From a virus: 20,353 nt of DNA. Each line of letters begins with the position of its first letter. Positions within the stretch are counted from its first letter, which is position 1. The notes beneath the pieces are model-generated. The model had not been told where the DNA came from. It did not search any database and worked only from the letters and a program-made list of their open reading frames with translations. A program made the position numbers and the translations under genes. Below are positions 12,938-20,353 of the stretch, piece by piece. The stretch covers positions 1 through 20,353 of the IMG/VR virus record IMGVR_UViG_3300037862_000325. The stretch is one strand, 5' to 3'.

Positions 12938-13164
12938 CTTGCACCTCGGCCTTGCGACAGTCCCTCAATGAGGTTTTTTAGGGTTGCGATTTGTGTTTCA
13001 TCTAGATTTGGCGATGGGTCCAGATTCTTCTCCAAGAGTTGAATTAGGTTTGCGAAAACCAAATCTCTTTTTGCTTGAAGGAAGGTTTGATCGTTGGATT
13101 TTCTTGATCGGCTCAACGCGGCAACTCGTGCTCTTGCGTTGGCAATTTGCTTATTCATGGGCAT
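12934..13164 (-). CDS. First gene of replication operon, small protein (76 aa), Element 2
   Basis: Starts MPMNKQIANARARVAAL with AGGA 4 bases upstream; a second ATG two codons later is also possible. The C terminus DETQIATLKNLIEGLSQGRG matches the 79-aa Element 1 protein, while the middle is different. It follows the SOS box by about 115 bases, so it is the first gene induced if LexA is inactivated. Confidence 0.65.
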   Translation of the reverse strand: MPMNKQIANARARVAALSRSRKSNDQTFLQAKRDLVFANLIQLLEKNLDPSPNLDETQIATLKNLIEGLSQGRGAR

Positions 13165-13279
13165 CTTGTCCTGGCTGTGTTTTTAAACGCAACCCGACAA
13201 AGGTGCTTGGCCCATTACAACTTAAGCCTGAAATGGTAGACAGCAAGATGACCTTGCTTCTTATCAGTATAGCGCATTA

Positions 13280-13297
13280 TTCGAACATTTGTTCGAA
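13280..13297 (-). promoter_or_regulatory. LexA/SOS box ahead of the Element 2 replication operon
   Basis: TTCGAACATTTGTTCGAA is a perfect palindrome outside a 2-base centre and contains TCGAAC-N4-GTTCGA (13281-13296), the actinobacterial/mycobacterial LexA-binding consensus. On the minus strand a TATACT (about 13265-13270) lies 8 bases downstream and can serve as -10 of a promoter overlapped by the box. The site is between the end of the 106-aa gene and the replication operon, so DNA damage should switch on the tiny regulators, excisionase-like protein and ATPase. Confidence 0.8.
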
Positions 13298-13310
13298 CTG
13301 GGCGTGTCGC

Positions 13311-13631
13311 CTAGAACGGCAATTTGGAAATGTTGATTTTAAATTGGCCTTTTGAAATGTAGGCAGAAACAAGTTTTTCCAGGGTCTCCCTATTTAGTCT
13401 TGTCTCCCTGCCACATTTGCACTTTAGGACAAGCCTCTCTTCGTCATCATACGAGGCGTGCTCAGGAACGATTTGGTGCCCCGCAACTCGAACTCTTTCT
13501 GTAGTGAATGAGTAATTTGACCAATCACTTGTATCCGTGTTCGTGTCTGACCTGGAAAATCTTGCAAGTTCAAATCGATCATGTTGACCTTTGTCATCGC
13601 AAACAAAAATCAGGTCCTTAAATACGTTCAT
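13311..13631 (-). CDS. Small zinc-binding-like protein (106 aa), Element 2
   Basis: The start at 13631 is chosen over one at 13703 inside the integrase gene because GGAGAG lies 6 bases upstream. The N terminus has FVCDDKGQHDRF and the middle LKCKCGRETRL, together giving three Cys and a His that could bind zinc. The tail (LNRETLEKLVSAYISKG) is helical. It replaces the DUF6907-like and 133-aa genes found at this place in Element 1, and is possibly related to the latter. Function unknown. Confidence 0.6.
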   Translation of the reverse strand: MNVFKDLIFVCDDKGQHDRFELARFSRSDTNTDTSDWSNYSFTTERVRVAGHQIVPEHASYDDEERLVLKCKCGRETRLNRETLEKLVSAYISKGQFKINISKLPF

Positions 13632-13662
13632 CTTTAGCTCTCCAATTTGATTCTCTAGTTGA

Positions 13663-15048
13663 CTAAATCTGTTTCCAAGTGATTTCAATGTCTGCGGGGT
13701 CAAAAGTTCTTGTGCTCTTTTGCTTTTGAATTTTTACTGACACCAAGGCTTCGACGACACCTCGACGCTGTTGGAAATTCAATTTTTCATGCCAGTGTCT
13801 TTGAATGTCTTCCGCACCGAGTAGGCCAGTGACGACAGGATTACCCTGAGCAGAGTCAATCTTGCTCTGAAGCTTGGCAAGTTCATGGGTGAGCTTCTTG
13901 GAGGCATCCTTCACGGCACTCAAGGTCAATACACCTTCAGCGAGCGCAGTGGCTAGATCATCCTTGCGTGATCGCAATTCAACCGCTTTGGACATAAGGG
14001 GCTCAAGATTTACCTCAGGAGCAAGCATGATGCTGGCATCAGGCATAGATAGCCGGGCTAAAATTATTGCCTCGACAACCTCATCTGTTGCATGCATTTG
14101 TCTCGAGGTGCACCATTTAGAGACGCAGGCATAAGCTATTCTCGTCGTTTTAGTGCCGTCCTTAGCCCTTCGATATTCTGGCCTTGCAAACATTCGTGCT
14201 TCACAAATTCCACACTGGGCATAACCGCTCAATAAATACTTTGTTTTCTTAGAACCGGAATTCGGTTTTGCTCTTCTTTTTGATACTCGCTCATAGGTTG
14301 AAAAAGTTTCTTCGTCAATAATTGGAACCCAGGACCCCTTCGCAAAAAGCGCACCTTTGTATAGGCGTAAGCCTGCATAGGCCGGGTTCTTCAGTCGGAG
14401 CCGGAGGTTCGCCATCGTCCAGCCTTGGCCATCTTGGGCTGTGAGCCCTCTCTCGTTTAGAGAGCGGCATATCGAGTAATAAGTTTCACCTGCGATGTAA
14501 CGCTCGTAGGCTTCGCGAAGAACCGCAGCCTCAGATTCAACGACAACCACTTCACCATTTACTCGGTCATAGCCATAAGGCCTTCGGCTAAATTGCCATA
14601 AGCCTTTTTCCGCTCGCTGTTTATTCGCTGCAACCTGCCTCAGGCCCTTGCGCTTGCCCTCCAACTCGTTTCCAATTCCAAAAAAGTACGCCATGGTTTG
14701 ACCGTCCACGGTGGAGAGGTCAACGTTTCCACCACTCACCGCATGGATCGTTAATGGGTGCTGGCGGATAGTGTCAATCAGGGGAACCAAATCGCTCATA
14801 AGCCTGTAGAGGCGGTCAGTTGCAGCAACGATGAGGATTGTCACCTCGTCGGTCTCGATAGCTCGCATAAGCTCTTGAAACGCCGGCCTTGGCCCTTTGG
14901 TTGCGCTCTTGTTGTTGTCTACGAATTCGCGATTCACACTTAGCCCCAACTTGCTCGCTAAGTCTTGGCACTGTTTACGCTGACGATCAATAGCAAACTC
15001 TTCGCCATCTCGGTCTTTGGACTGTCTAAGGTAAATAACTGTGCTCAT
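13663..15048 (-). CDS. int: Large serine integrase/recombinase of Element 2 (461 aa)
   Basis: Identical product to that at 6163-7548: Ser10 in YLRQSKD, DRLYRL motif, recombinase domain, zinc ribbon (CGIC plus two Cys) and C-terminal coiled coil. Here it is followed by the 106-aa gene rather than the DUF6907-like gene, and it lies directly beside the junction at 15053-15105. Confidence 0.95.
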   Translation of the reverse strand: MSTVIYLRQSKDRDGEEFAIDRQRKQCQDLASKLGLSVNREFVDNNKSATKGPRPAFQELMRAIETDEVTILIVAATDRLYRLMSDLVPLIDTIRQHPLTIHAVSGGNVDLSTVDGQTMAYFFGIGNELEGKRKGLRQVAANKQRAEKGLWQFSRRPYGYDRVNGEVVVVESEAAVLREAYERYIAGETYYSICRSLNERGLTAQDGQGWTMANLRLRLKNPAYAGLRLYKGALFAKGSWVPIIDEETFSTYERVSKRRAKPNSGSKKTKYLLSGYAQCGICEARMFARPEYRRAKDGTKTTRIAYACVSKWCTSRQMHATDEVVEAIILARLSMPDASIMLAPEVNLEPLMSKAVELRSRKDDLATALAEGVLTLSAVKDASKKLTHELAKLQSKIDSAQGNPVVTGLLGAEDIQRHWHEKLNFQQRRGVVEALVSVKIQKQKSTRTFDPADIEITWKQI

Positions 15049-15052
15049 AACA

Positions 15053-15105
15053 TAACCCTATTTCAATTTGGTGCGGACTAGTGGTGTTAGGGCAAAAGAG
15101 GGTTA
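15053..15105. other. attP-like junction between Elements 2 and 3
   Basis: Identical to 7553-7605: TAACCCT and AGGGTTA arms around ACTAGT, next to the integrase start. Confidence 0.7.
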
Positions 15106-15174
15106 TCGGCGTGTTGCTATTTTGCGGCGACCCTAGCCGTTGGATACCTCATTTTAGTTTCATTAGCCCTGAGC

Positions 15175-15288
15175 TCAGAAGGGTTCAAACAAAGACCTTG
15201 GATCACAATCCCAGCAAATGAGTATCCAGCCCGAGTCAAGCTCGAGAGCTCTGAGGGGTACGTGTTTTTCGCATAGTTGACAATTCAT
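15175..15288 (-). CDS. 37-aa Cys4 microprotein, Element 3 copy
   Basis: Identical to the gene at 7675-7788 (CQLC and CWDC motifs). Confidence 0.5.
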   Translation of the reverse strand: MNCQLCEKHVPLRALELDSGWILICWDCDPRSLFEPF

Positions 15289-15446
15289 AAGAGTAAAAAT
15301 AGGCACTCTTGAGATATCCCGTTTTGAGTTATTCACAGGCGGGGTAGATCTTTTTGATGGGCGCAAGTTTGAGGACAGGTGGGATTCGAATGTTGACTAG
15401 CAAATATCTTGGCCCGTGATTCCGCTCTCACTAGGTGTTTGTTCGG

Positions 15447-17075
15447 CTAAAAACTGACATTAGACGATAGGGACGCGAGCTCAAAATTAATGGTTGCAAT
15501 AACAACCGACTCTGAAACTCCCTGCATCGAAAAAGTTTCCGTTTCTCCTCCGAGCCCCCGCATGTCGGCCTTCTCAAGAGCCTGCCCTAAGCCAAGATCG
15601 TGGCGAACATAAATAAAAACTCGTCTTTCTAAATGTTTGATTATGAGACCGTCTCCCGACTCAACCGCATGAATCAGTTCCCAACCTCTTCTCTGAAAGC
15701 TTTGCACTCTGTTGCTTTTGGCGCTCGGATTAGTTATGCCGACTTTGTAGGAATTTTTCTCTGCATTCATAATGAAATAAAGCTTTCCTGGGAGATTTGT
15801 TTTATAAGAACTAGGAGCACAAGCTGGGCATCCTCCCAAGCTGAACCATCTATTAGCTGGCGCGGCAAAATATGGAGGATGAAGGCCAAATGCACATTTC
15901 CACCAATAGCTGTCGTTATTTGCATAAGAAATCTCAGAGATGTCTTTTGAATTCAGTTCGGACTCCCACTCACCAGGCAGGTGAGACCTAAGAGGGTCCT
16001 TGGATGACATCGTAACCAAGTCATTTCTACCCAATTCGAATCTTGCGCACTTAGGGCAGCCACTTCCGTTCGACCTAGTCGTAATGGCGGCTGGCCAACG
16101 ATGAGAACCATTCGAGGAGCAAATCCATTGAAAAACTTTGTTACTAAATTCCACAAAATACTCTGGCCTTTGAGGAAAATTAGCTTCGTAATCCCAGCTA
16201 GAAGCGACTTCGGGCCGTCTGGTTCGCAGGTCGTTGTCTCCCAAAAGAACTCTTTTACCTGCGCAGAATGAGCAGCCCGAACCGTCAGTGACTCGTTCGT
16301 AAGGGGTCATTGGGTAAATATGTAAAGGGTTTTTGTTGCATCTCCAGAGAACTTTTTGACTAGAGCCTGCTCCGAGCGTCCTGCCATCTGGCATGTCTCC
16401 CGGGTTGTCTGATAGCTCGTTGCAGAGTTCTGGATGAGTAGTCTCCAAGTCGTTCTCTCCTGGATAGGGCTCCAATCCTTGGCAAAATCTGCACTTGCTG
16501 CCGTTGGGGCCTACCCGGTTAGAAACCCATGCATCGTGCACGTGACTTTTTTCAGGACACCTCCACCACACTGGCCCGCGATATCCAGTTCCCAAGTTCT
16601 CAGCAGTTAGTTTTCCGTTCAACTCGTCGACTAGCTCCTTAGCAAGTTCAGGTTCAAATTGGCTCAGAGGCCTTCTGGGTCTTTTCTTACATTTGCACCG
16701 CCGCGGAAAATCTCCAGTCACTGCATCCTGGGAAGCGGTGGTGATCTCTCCGCATAAGAGGCATTCGAATTGCGTAATAGTTTTAGCATTTGTGTAGGAT
16801 CCGGTGAGCTGCCAATCTAGATTAAGTAGCTGCTCGGGCAGAGTTTTCAGAAACTCTTTTCGCCTTGTGAGGCGAGCACGATTGTCTCCACACACCCGAC
16901 ATCCGCCCGGCTTGTTCTTTCTTATTAGCTGTCGAATAGTGGCGTGATGAGGGTAAACGGTTTCTCCGCACCCGTGGCAAACGCATTTCCAAGGTTTTCC
17001 TGAGCCCGGGTAAGGATCGTCGGGGAAAAGGCCTCTAGAGATCATGTCCGCGGAGGCGTCTGCCAATTTCAGCAT
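15447..17075 (-). CDS. Multi zinc-ribbon protein with GIY-YIG-like C terminus, Element 3 copy (542 aa)
   Basis: Identical to the gene at 7947-9575: four DUF4379-type zinc ribbons and the C-terminal LYFI ... YKVGIT ... HLERRV domain. Intact, so the array carries two copies of the presumed cargo. Confidence 0.75.
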   Translation of the reverse strand: MLKLADASADMISRGLFPDDPYPGSGKPWKCVCHGCGETVYPHHATIRQLIRKNKPGGCRVCGDNRARLTRRKEFLKTLPEQLLNLDWQLTGSYTNAKTITQFECLLCGEITTASQDAVTGDFPRRCKCKKRPRRPLSQFEPELAKELVDELNGKLTAENLGTGYRGPVWWRCPEKSHVHDAWVSNRVGPNGSKCRFCQGLEPYPGENDLETTHPELCNELSDNPGDMPDGRTLGAGSSQKVLWRCNKNPLHIYPMTPYERVTDGSGCSFCAGKRVLLGDNDLRTRRPEVASSWDYEANFPQRPEYFVEFSNKVFQWICSSNGSHRWPAAITTRSNGSGCPKCARFELGRNDLVTMSSKDPLRSHLPGEWESELNSKDISEISYANNDSYWWKCAFGLHPPYFAAPANRWFSLGGCPACAPSSYKTNLPGKLYFIMNAEKNSYKVGITNPSAKSNRVQSFQRRGWELIHAVESGDGLIIKHLERRVFIYVRHDLGLGQALEKADMRGLGGETETFSMQGVSESVVIATINFELASLSSNVSF

Positions 17076-17212
17076 CACTTTCAACACCTCCAATAATCTA
17101 AAAAGAGTCTAGAAGTTCTTTGGTCCGTTAGGACGCTTCCATCATCACTCCCAATAAATTTTCATTCGCTCCAAGACCAGTAGAACCAAGACGAGTTTCC
17201 TTTATGCTTCCA

Positions 17213-17638
17213 TCAACGTCGGTCACTTGGAGAGAATCCGATAGCTGCAAGCCAACTAGAGATCTGGTTTCTAAGGCTTGATAGTTGCCCAACTAATGGG
17301 TGCGTTACTACTTGGCCATTAGGGGTTATGTATGAGCGTTCGACCTCCCCGGAGGCTAGAAGGTTCCTAATGCTCTCGTATTCGTCCTGGGCTTCGCAAA
17401 GCATTTTGACGATGGTGTGATCTGAATCTGGAGAAATCCAAGTTCTGCCGGCGCTCCAAATGAGGTTCCAGAGCTCTATGCCGGTCGCTGATAGTGGCGG
17501 CGGTGTTGGGATACCTCCAGAGCCTTTTAGGGCCCCTCCGGTTGCCTGTGCGGTGCTATGAATGACGCCTAGCGTGCTAATTGAACCGGTTGCTTTTTTA
17601 GGCCTACCAACTGGGCGGCCGGTCTTTCCTTTTGGCAT
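17213..17638 (-). CDS. terS: Phage terminase small subunit, P27 family, Element 3 copy
   Basis: Identical to 9713-10138: AT-hook-like N terminus and P27 core. Confidence 0.78.
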   Translation of the reverse strand: MPKGKTGRPVGRPKKATGSISTLGVIHSTAQATGGALKGSGGIPTPPPLSATGIELWNLIWSAGRTWISPDSDHTIVKMLCEAQDEYESIRNLLASGEVERSYITPNGQVVTHPLVGQLSSLRNQISSWLAAIGFSPSDRR

Positions 17639-17922
17639 TTCTAACCTTTCTTTTTTGGGCTGTTTAGGACTTGATAGCCCCTAGGGGCATTTATGGAAAA
17701 CATGTCTTTGCTTGGCTGAAAGAGCAACTGTGACCCCCCTAGAGGGGCTCCCCCCACCCCACCTAGTGCCTCTAAAGCCAAAAGCGGCTAAGAATGACTA
17801 ACTATTTATTTATAAGTCTTAGCGAGTGTGTAGGCGTTGGTCTTGCCCTGAAAGTGCAGAGTCTGATTGAGGACTAGATCAGCTACCGCAACAAGACCAA
17901 CGCCCGGGAGTTGGTGCAAGTT
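17639..17922. other. Noncoding block between TerS and coiled-coil genes (Element 3)
   Basis: Identical to 10139-10422. Contains the GC-rich candidate packaging patch (17732-17769) and the long inverted repeat (17833-17904). Confidence 0.5.
17833..17904. repeat. Long inverted repeat (Element 3 copy)
   Basis: Identical to 10333-10404: 13-bp arms GGCGTTGGTCTTG and CAAGACCAACGCC with the nested CTGAT/ATCAG stem. Confidence 0.7.
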
Positions 17923-18603
17923 TTATTTAGCTATCTCTTCCGCTACTTCCGCTAGCTCTGCCTGGGCCTCTAAATGTTTCCCACCTTCGGCGTAGATCTC
18001 TCTGAGGGTTTTGACTAACCAAGCGCTCGACTTATCGGATTCTGGAACCTTGAAGCCTCCGCCTGCGCGATGTATGTTGTCCAGCCCAAATGAGATCTCG
18101 GGCCTAGTTAGGTTCAATTCAAAAACTGTGCGCATACCGTTTATCGACTCGCGCCTTTTTTCGTAGGCCTCTGCAAAATCAATATGGAGTTTCACTAGTG
18201 CGCGGTCCCACTCAGTAGCGCCGTTCTCTAGCATTTCGCAAGCCAGTTCAATGATTACTAACCGGTTCCTCATTAGCGCAGCGTTCACTAAGGCAGTGGC
18301 TTCTCTAACTTGCTTAACCTTTGCTCGGGTTCTTATTGTTTGATACTCGACTGCCCGGGCGGTGTCCGTTGTGGCCTGGATGCCCGGGTCTGGTTCTCCA
18401 GCGATTGCGGCTTCTTTTAGCGCCTCCATGTCGTTGTGCTCGGCATTCCTGTTTTCATCCTCCAACTGATAAAGCTTGGTTCTCTCTTCCTCGTATTGGG
18501 CCATTAGCAATTCGTGGGCCTTTATTAGTTTCTGGATATCCTTCGGGTAGGGCATGTTTGCGACCGCTGGGGTTGTCGGTTGGTCTGTCGGTAGTGAGAG
18601 CAT
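17923..18603 (-). CDS. Coiled-coil protein (226 aa), Element 3 copy
   Basis: Identical to 10423-11103, with the AAIAGEPDPG signature. Confidence 0.75.
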   Translation of the reverse strand: MLSLPTDQPTTPAVANMPYPKDIQKLIKAHELLMAQYEEERTKLYQLEDENRNAEHNDMEALKEAAIAGEPDPGIQATTDTARAVEYQTIRTRAKVKQVREATALVNAALMRNRLVIIELACEMLENGATEWDRALVKLHIDFAEAYEKRRESINGMRTVFELNLTRPEISFGLDNIHRAGGGFKVPESDKSSAWLVKTLREIYAEGGKHLEAQAELAEVAEEIAK

Positions 18604-18794
18604 TATCTGTTTTCCTTCATCGTTCGGGTTATTGGGTCGTAGGTATACGACTGCACTTTGGTTCTGGCTTCAATTGCAAGTTCTGCTAGTGAAGGTTTAG
18701 CTGGGTTGGTTTCGTCTTTGGGCTCAGGTTGTGGGGCTAGGCGGTCCTGAGACTGCCCTAGGCCATTGGAGGGGTGGCTAGGAGTTATTGGCAT
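18603..18794 (-). CDS. Small hypothetical protein (63 aa), Element 3 copy
   Basis: Identical to 11103-11294; overlaps both neighbours. Confidence 0.65.
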   Translation of the reverse strand: MPITPSHPSNGLGQSQDRLAPQPEPKDETNPAKPSLAELAIEARTKVQSYTYDPITRTMKENR

Positions 18795-18930
18795 CAGACA
18801 CCTTTCTTAGCGGTTCGCCTTCGCTTGGAGATCCAGCTCTTAGCCATGCATTGAACTCGGAGAGTGTGATCTTCCTTTGGCGGCCGGTAGGCCTCTTACT
18901 CTTGTGAGTTGCTTTGGGTGTCTTTCTCAA
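18778..18930 (-). CDS. Small basic protein (50 aa, TTG start), Element 3 copy
   Basis: Identical to 11278-11430; KRPTGRQRKITLSE motif, start overlapping the ATPase stop. Confidence 0.6.
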   Translation of the reverse strand: MRKTPKATHKSKRPTGRQRKITLSEFNAWLRAGSPSEGEPLRKVSDANNS

Positions 18931-19982
18931 AAGGTTTCATCCTCTTCATTAGTAGAGATTTGCGAATACTCCGCCACTCCACCCCTTATAGGGGTGGGAG
19001 TTTCTTGGCGGAACTTATTGGCTCCGCCAGATTCTTCGTGGCGGACGCTTGGCGGAGTTGGCGGACGGCGGACGCTAACATTTCGACCCTCTTGGAGTTT
19101 CTCCGCTAAGCCCCTAGAAACAAGGCTTTTGAGAACTCTCCGGGCGGTTGTTTCAGATAGTTCAGTCCGCCGAGCCCATTTGGCGGAACTTTGCCAATCG
19201 AGCTCCAAAACTGCTAACGCTTTGGTTTCGTCCGCCAAGCCGATTTGGCGGAACTTTTCACCCTGGAGGACGGCAGAATCTAGCTGCGCTTCTATTGAAA
19301 ATGGAAGCTCTAAACCCTCTGATCCGTGCCGGTTCTTTTTTACTGTGAGCTTTAACCCGGTAGAGGTTTTACTAGCAATTAGGACATGATCCGCCATCGC
19401 TTCTAACTGCACCGATCCGGAGATACTCGAACCCGAGCCAATTGCGGACTTAGGAGAGTGGGCTAGAACAATGATTGAGAGCTCTCCGTTAGAGGCTTCA
19501 AAGAGGCTTCTAAAGAGGGTGTGCAAGGCCATAACTTGCGATTGTTCGTTTAGGTTCATTCCACCAATTGAAGATGCTAGAACATCGATTATCAGCACCC
19601 GGACACCTTCGGCCGCTAAGTCAATTAGGGGTTTAGATAAGGCTGCATTAGATAGGTCCAGCTTCTCTAAATAACGGAGGTTCTCATAAGGGATAGGGAT
19701 CCCATTCAGGGACTCCCAAGCTTGAAAGCGGTTGAAAGTTAGCCGGGCCGAAGCGTCCGTTGTGGCATAGATAACCCGGCCGGGGAGTGCTGCTCTATCG
19801 AACCAGTCTTGGCCACTTGCAATAGAAGCGGCTAAAGATTGGGCAATTAAGGATTTCCCGACGCCTGGAAGACCCGCTAAAAAGGTTAGGGTCCCCTCGA
19901 CAATGAGATCTTCTACCAGATACCTAGGGGCCGGTGTGGAGGCAAGGGAATCAAATCTAGGCAGGGATTCGTAGGCGCTCAT
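18927..19982 (-). CDS. RepA-like ATPase/helicase (351 aa), Element 3 copy
   Basis: Identical to 11427-12482, with Walker A GLPGVGKS, Walker B VLIIDVL and a C-terminal winged helix. Confidence 0.85.
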   Translation of the reverse strand: MSAYESLPRFDSLASTPAPRYLVEDLIVEGTLTFLAGLPGVGKSLIAQSLAASIASGQDWFDRAALPGRVIYATTDASARLTFNRFQAWESLNGIPIPYENLRYLEKLDLSNAALSKPLIDLAAEGVRVLIIDVLASSIGGMNLNEQSQVMALHTLFRSLFEASNGELSIIVLAHSPKSAIGSGSSISGSVQLEAMADHVLIASKTSTGLKLTVKKNRHGSEGLELPFSIEAQLDSAVLQGEKFRQIGLADETKALAVLELDWQSSAKWARRTELSETTARRVLKSLVSRGLAEKLQEGRNVSVRRPPTPPSVRHEESGGANKFRQETPTPIRGGVAEYSQISTNEEDETF

Positions 19983-20173
19983 TTTGAGCCTCGAGGCTTG
20001 AGAGTGAATTCATTCTTAAAGCCTCTGATTATGAGCCATAAAGATTGCTCTTGCTCTAAGTGCTCTTCCTTGAGCTGTTCAATTTGCCTAAGTCCTTGAT
20101 CGGTTCCCCAAACAACGCCTTCGAAGAAAATATATTGCTCTCTCGGTGTTAGGTCAGTGAGTATTAGCTGCAA
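19979..20173 (-). CDS. Small hypothetical protein (64 aa), Element 3 copy
   Basis: Identical to 12479-12673; 4-base overlap with the ATPase gene. Confidence 0.65.
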   Translation of the reverse strand: MQLILTDLTPREQYIFFEGVVWGTDQGLRQIEQLKEEHLEQEQSLWLIIRGFKNEFTLKPRGSK

Positions 20174-20300
20174 GGGTCACCCCCTGAGTTAAGTGGCTAG
20201 CTTGAACAAAAGACTCAAGCTGATCAAAGGGGATTAGGGTCCTGCGTCCTACTTTTATGATTCGAATGTCACTTGGGAGCTCAGTTAGTCTTTTTTCCAT
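20154..20300 (-). CDS. Excisionase/AlpA-like mini protein (48 aa), Element 3 copy
   Basis: Identical to 12654-12800, with the VGRRTLIPFDQLESF half helix-turn-helix. Confidence 0.6.
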   Translation of the reverse strand: MEKRLTELPSDIRIIKVGRRTLIPFDQLESFVQASHLTQGVTLAANTH

Positions 20301-20353
20301 GAGTCACCCCCTCGAGGTGTTAGCAACACTGTAAGAAGCTGTCGCTGGCTTGC
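20285..20353 (-). CDS. Small PPLSxxQRxLL protein, Element 3 copy, cut by the window end
   Basis: The last 22 codons plus stop of the 50-aa gene (identical to 12785-12853) are visible; its start lies outside the window. Confidence 0.6.
   Translation of the reverse strand, partial: ASQRQLLTVLLTPRGGDSWKKD

Larger units (their letters stand above)
6163..13662. repeat. First copy of a perfect 7500-bp direct repeat
   Basis: Every sequence line compared between this interval and the one starting at 13663 is identical with offset 7500. Identity starts at the integrase stop codon; left of it only about 18 bases are similar (two mismatches). The unit covers the integrase, the attP-like site and all of Element 2 up to the next integrase stop. 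The second copy is cut by the window end, so 6691 bp can be compared. Confidence 0.9.
7578..15077. mobile_element. Element 2: phage-satellite-like integrative element (7500 bp)
   Basis: Runs from the CTAG centre at 7578 to the equivalent centre at 15078. It has the same plan as Element 1 (serine integrase, excisionase-like gene, RepA-like ATPase, coiled-coil protein, TerS, conserved noncoding block) but its own cargo, a zinc-ribbon/GIY-YIG-like protein, a longer TerS and an SOS box ahead of the replication operon. It has no structural phage genes. Confidence 0.75.
13663..20353. repeat. Second copy of the 7500-bp direct repeat (cut by window end)
   Basis: Identical, as far as I can compare by eye, to 6163-12853. 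The lack of any difference over 6.7 kb, including noncoding DNA, means very recent duplication, integration of a dimer, or an assembly effect. Confidence 0.9.
15078..20353. mobile_element. Element 3: second copy of Element 2, incomplete at the window end
   Basis: Identical to 7578-12853. It has the left end, cargo gene, TerS, noncoding block, coiled-coil gene and most of the replication operon; its own SOS box, 106-aa gene and integrase, if present, lie beyond the window. Confidence 0.75.

Noticed and set aside
13632-13703. N-terminal extension of the 106-aa protein into the integrase gene
   Set aside because: No ribosome binding site for the upstream ATG, and the extension merely reads the end of the integrase gene in another frame; the ATG at 13631 has GGAGAG.
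1-20353. CRISPR arrays, tRNA, rRNA genes and insertion sequences
   Set aside because: None seen. Repeats are explained by the tandem elements, and integration is in a protein gene rather than a tRNA gene.

Overview
The window reads as actinobacterial chromosome carrying a tandem array of three small phage-satellite-like integrative elements. Actinomycetota is inferred from a LexA/SOS box of the actinobacterial type (TCGAAC-N4-GTTCGA), a DUF6907-like gene, small proteins of a kind common in actinobacterial phages and islands, and the interrupted host gene, whose start resembles small membrane/pilin-like proteins of Microbacteriaceae. Base composition looks near balanced, so a freshwater Microbacteriaceae-type host is possible, but this is inference.

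Layout. Bases 1-121 are host sequence: the start of a small membrane-protein gene that is cut at CTAGT (122). Element 1 (about 122-7577), Element 2 (about 7578-15077, 7500 bp) and Element 3 (15078 to the window end, incomplete) follow head to tail. Element 3 looks identical to Element 2 as far as it is visible; the identical direct repeat starts at 6163/13663 and runs at least 6691 bp. Junctions between elements are attP-like sites centred on CTAG (7553-7605 and 15053-15105). The left edge (97-149) is half host and half element, i.e. attL. The right chromosomal junction is outside the window.

Each element has the same plan. At the right end is a large serine integrase on the minus strand. Upstream of a second transcription unit lie one or two accessory genes. 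Then comes a tightly overlapping minus-strand operon: two tiny proteins, a tiny excisionase-like DNA-binding protein, a 64-aa protein, a RepA-like RecA-fold ATPase with a winged-helix tail, and several small proteins. Downstream of these are a P27-type terminase small subunit and a conserved coiled-coil protein (224/226 aa). Beyond the operon lies a noncoding block shared by Elements 1 and 2 (a GC-rich palindromic patch plus a long inverted repeat whose arms differ but still pair), then a cargo slot, a 37-aa Cys4 microprotein and the left att end. No capsid, portal, large terminase or tail genes are present. Integrase, replication ATPase and TerS in about 7.5 kb without structural genes match the logic of phage satellites (PICI/VEIME-like), which use a helper phage's particles.

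Elements 1 and 2 are relatives, not copies. Replication genes and left ends are closely similar, while accessory genes, cargo and TerS differ. Element 1 carries a lipoprotein in the cargo slot; Elements 2 and 3 carry a zinc-ribbon protein with a GIY-YIG-like C terminus, a plausible defence nuclease. Element 2 has a textbook SOS box ahead of its replication operon; Element 1 has unrelated palindromes there. The integrase genes of Elements 1 and 2 appear identical while their flanks diverge, implying recent recombination at the integrase/att region.
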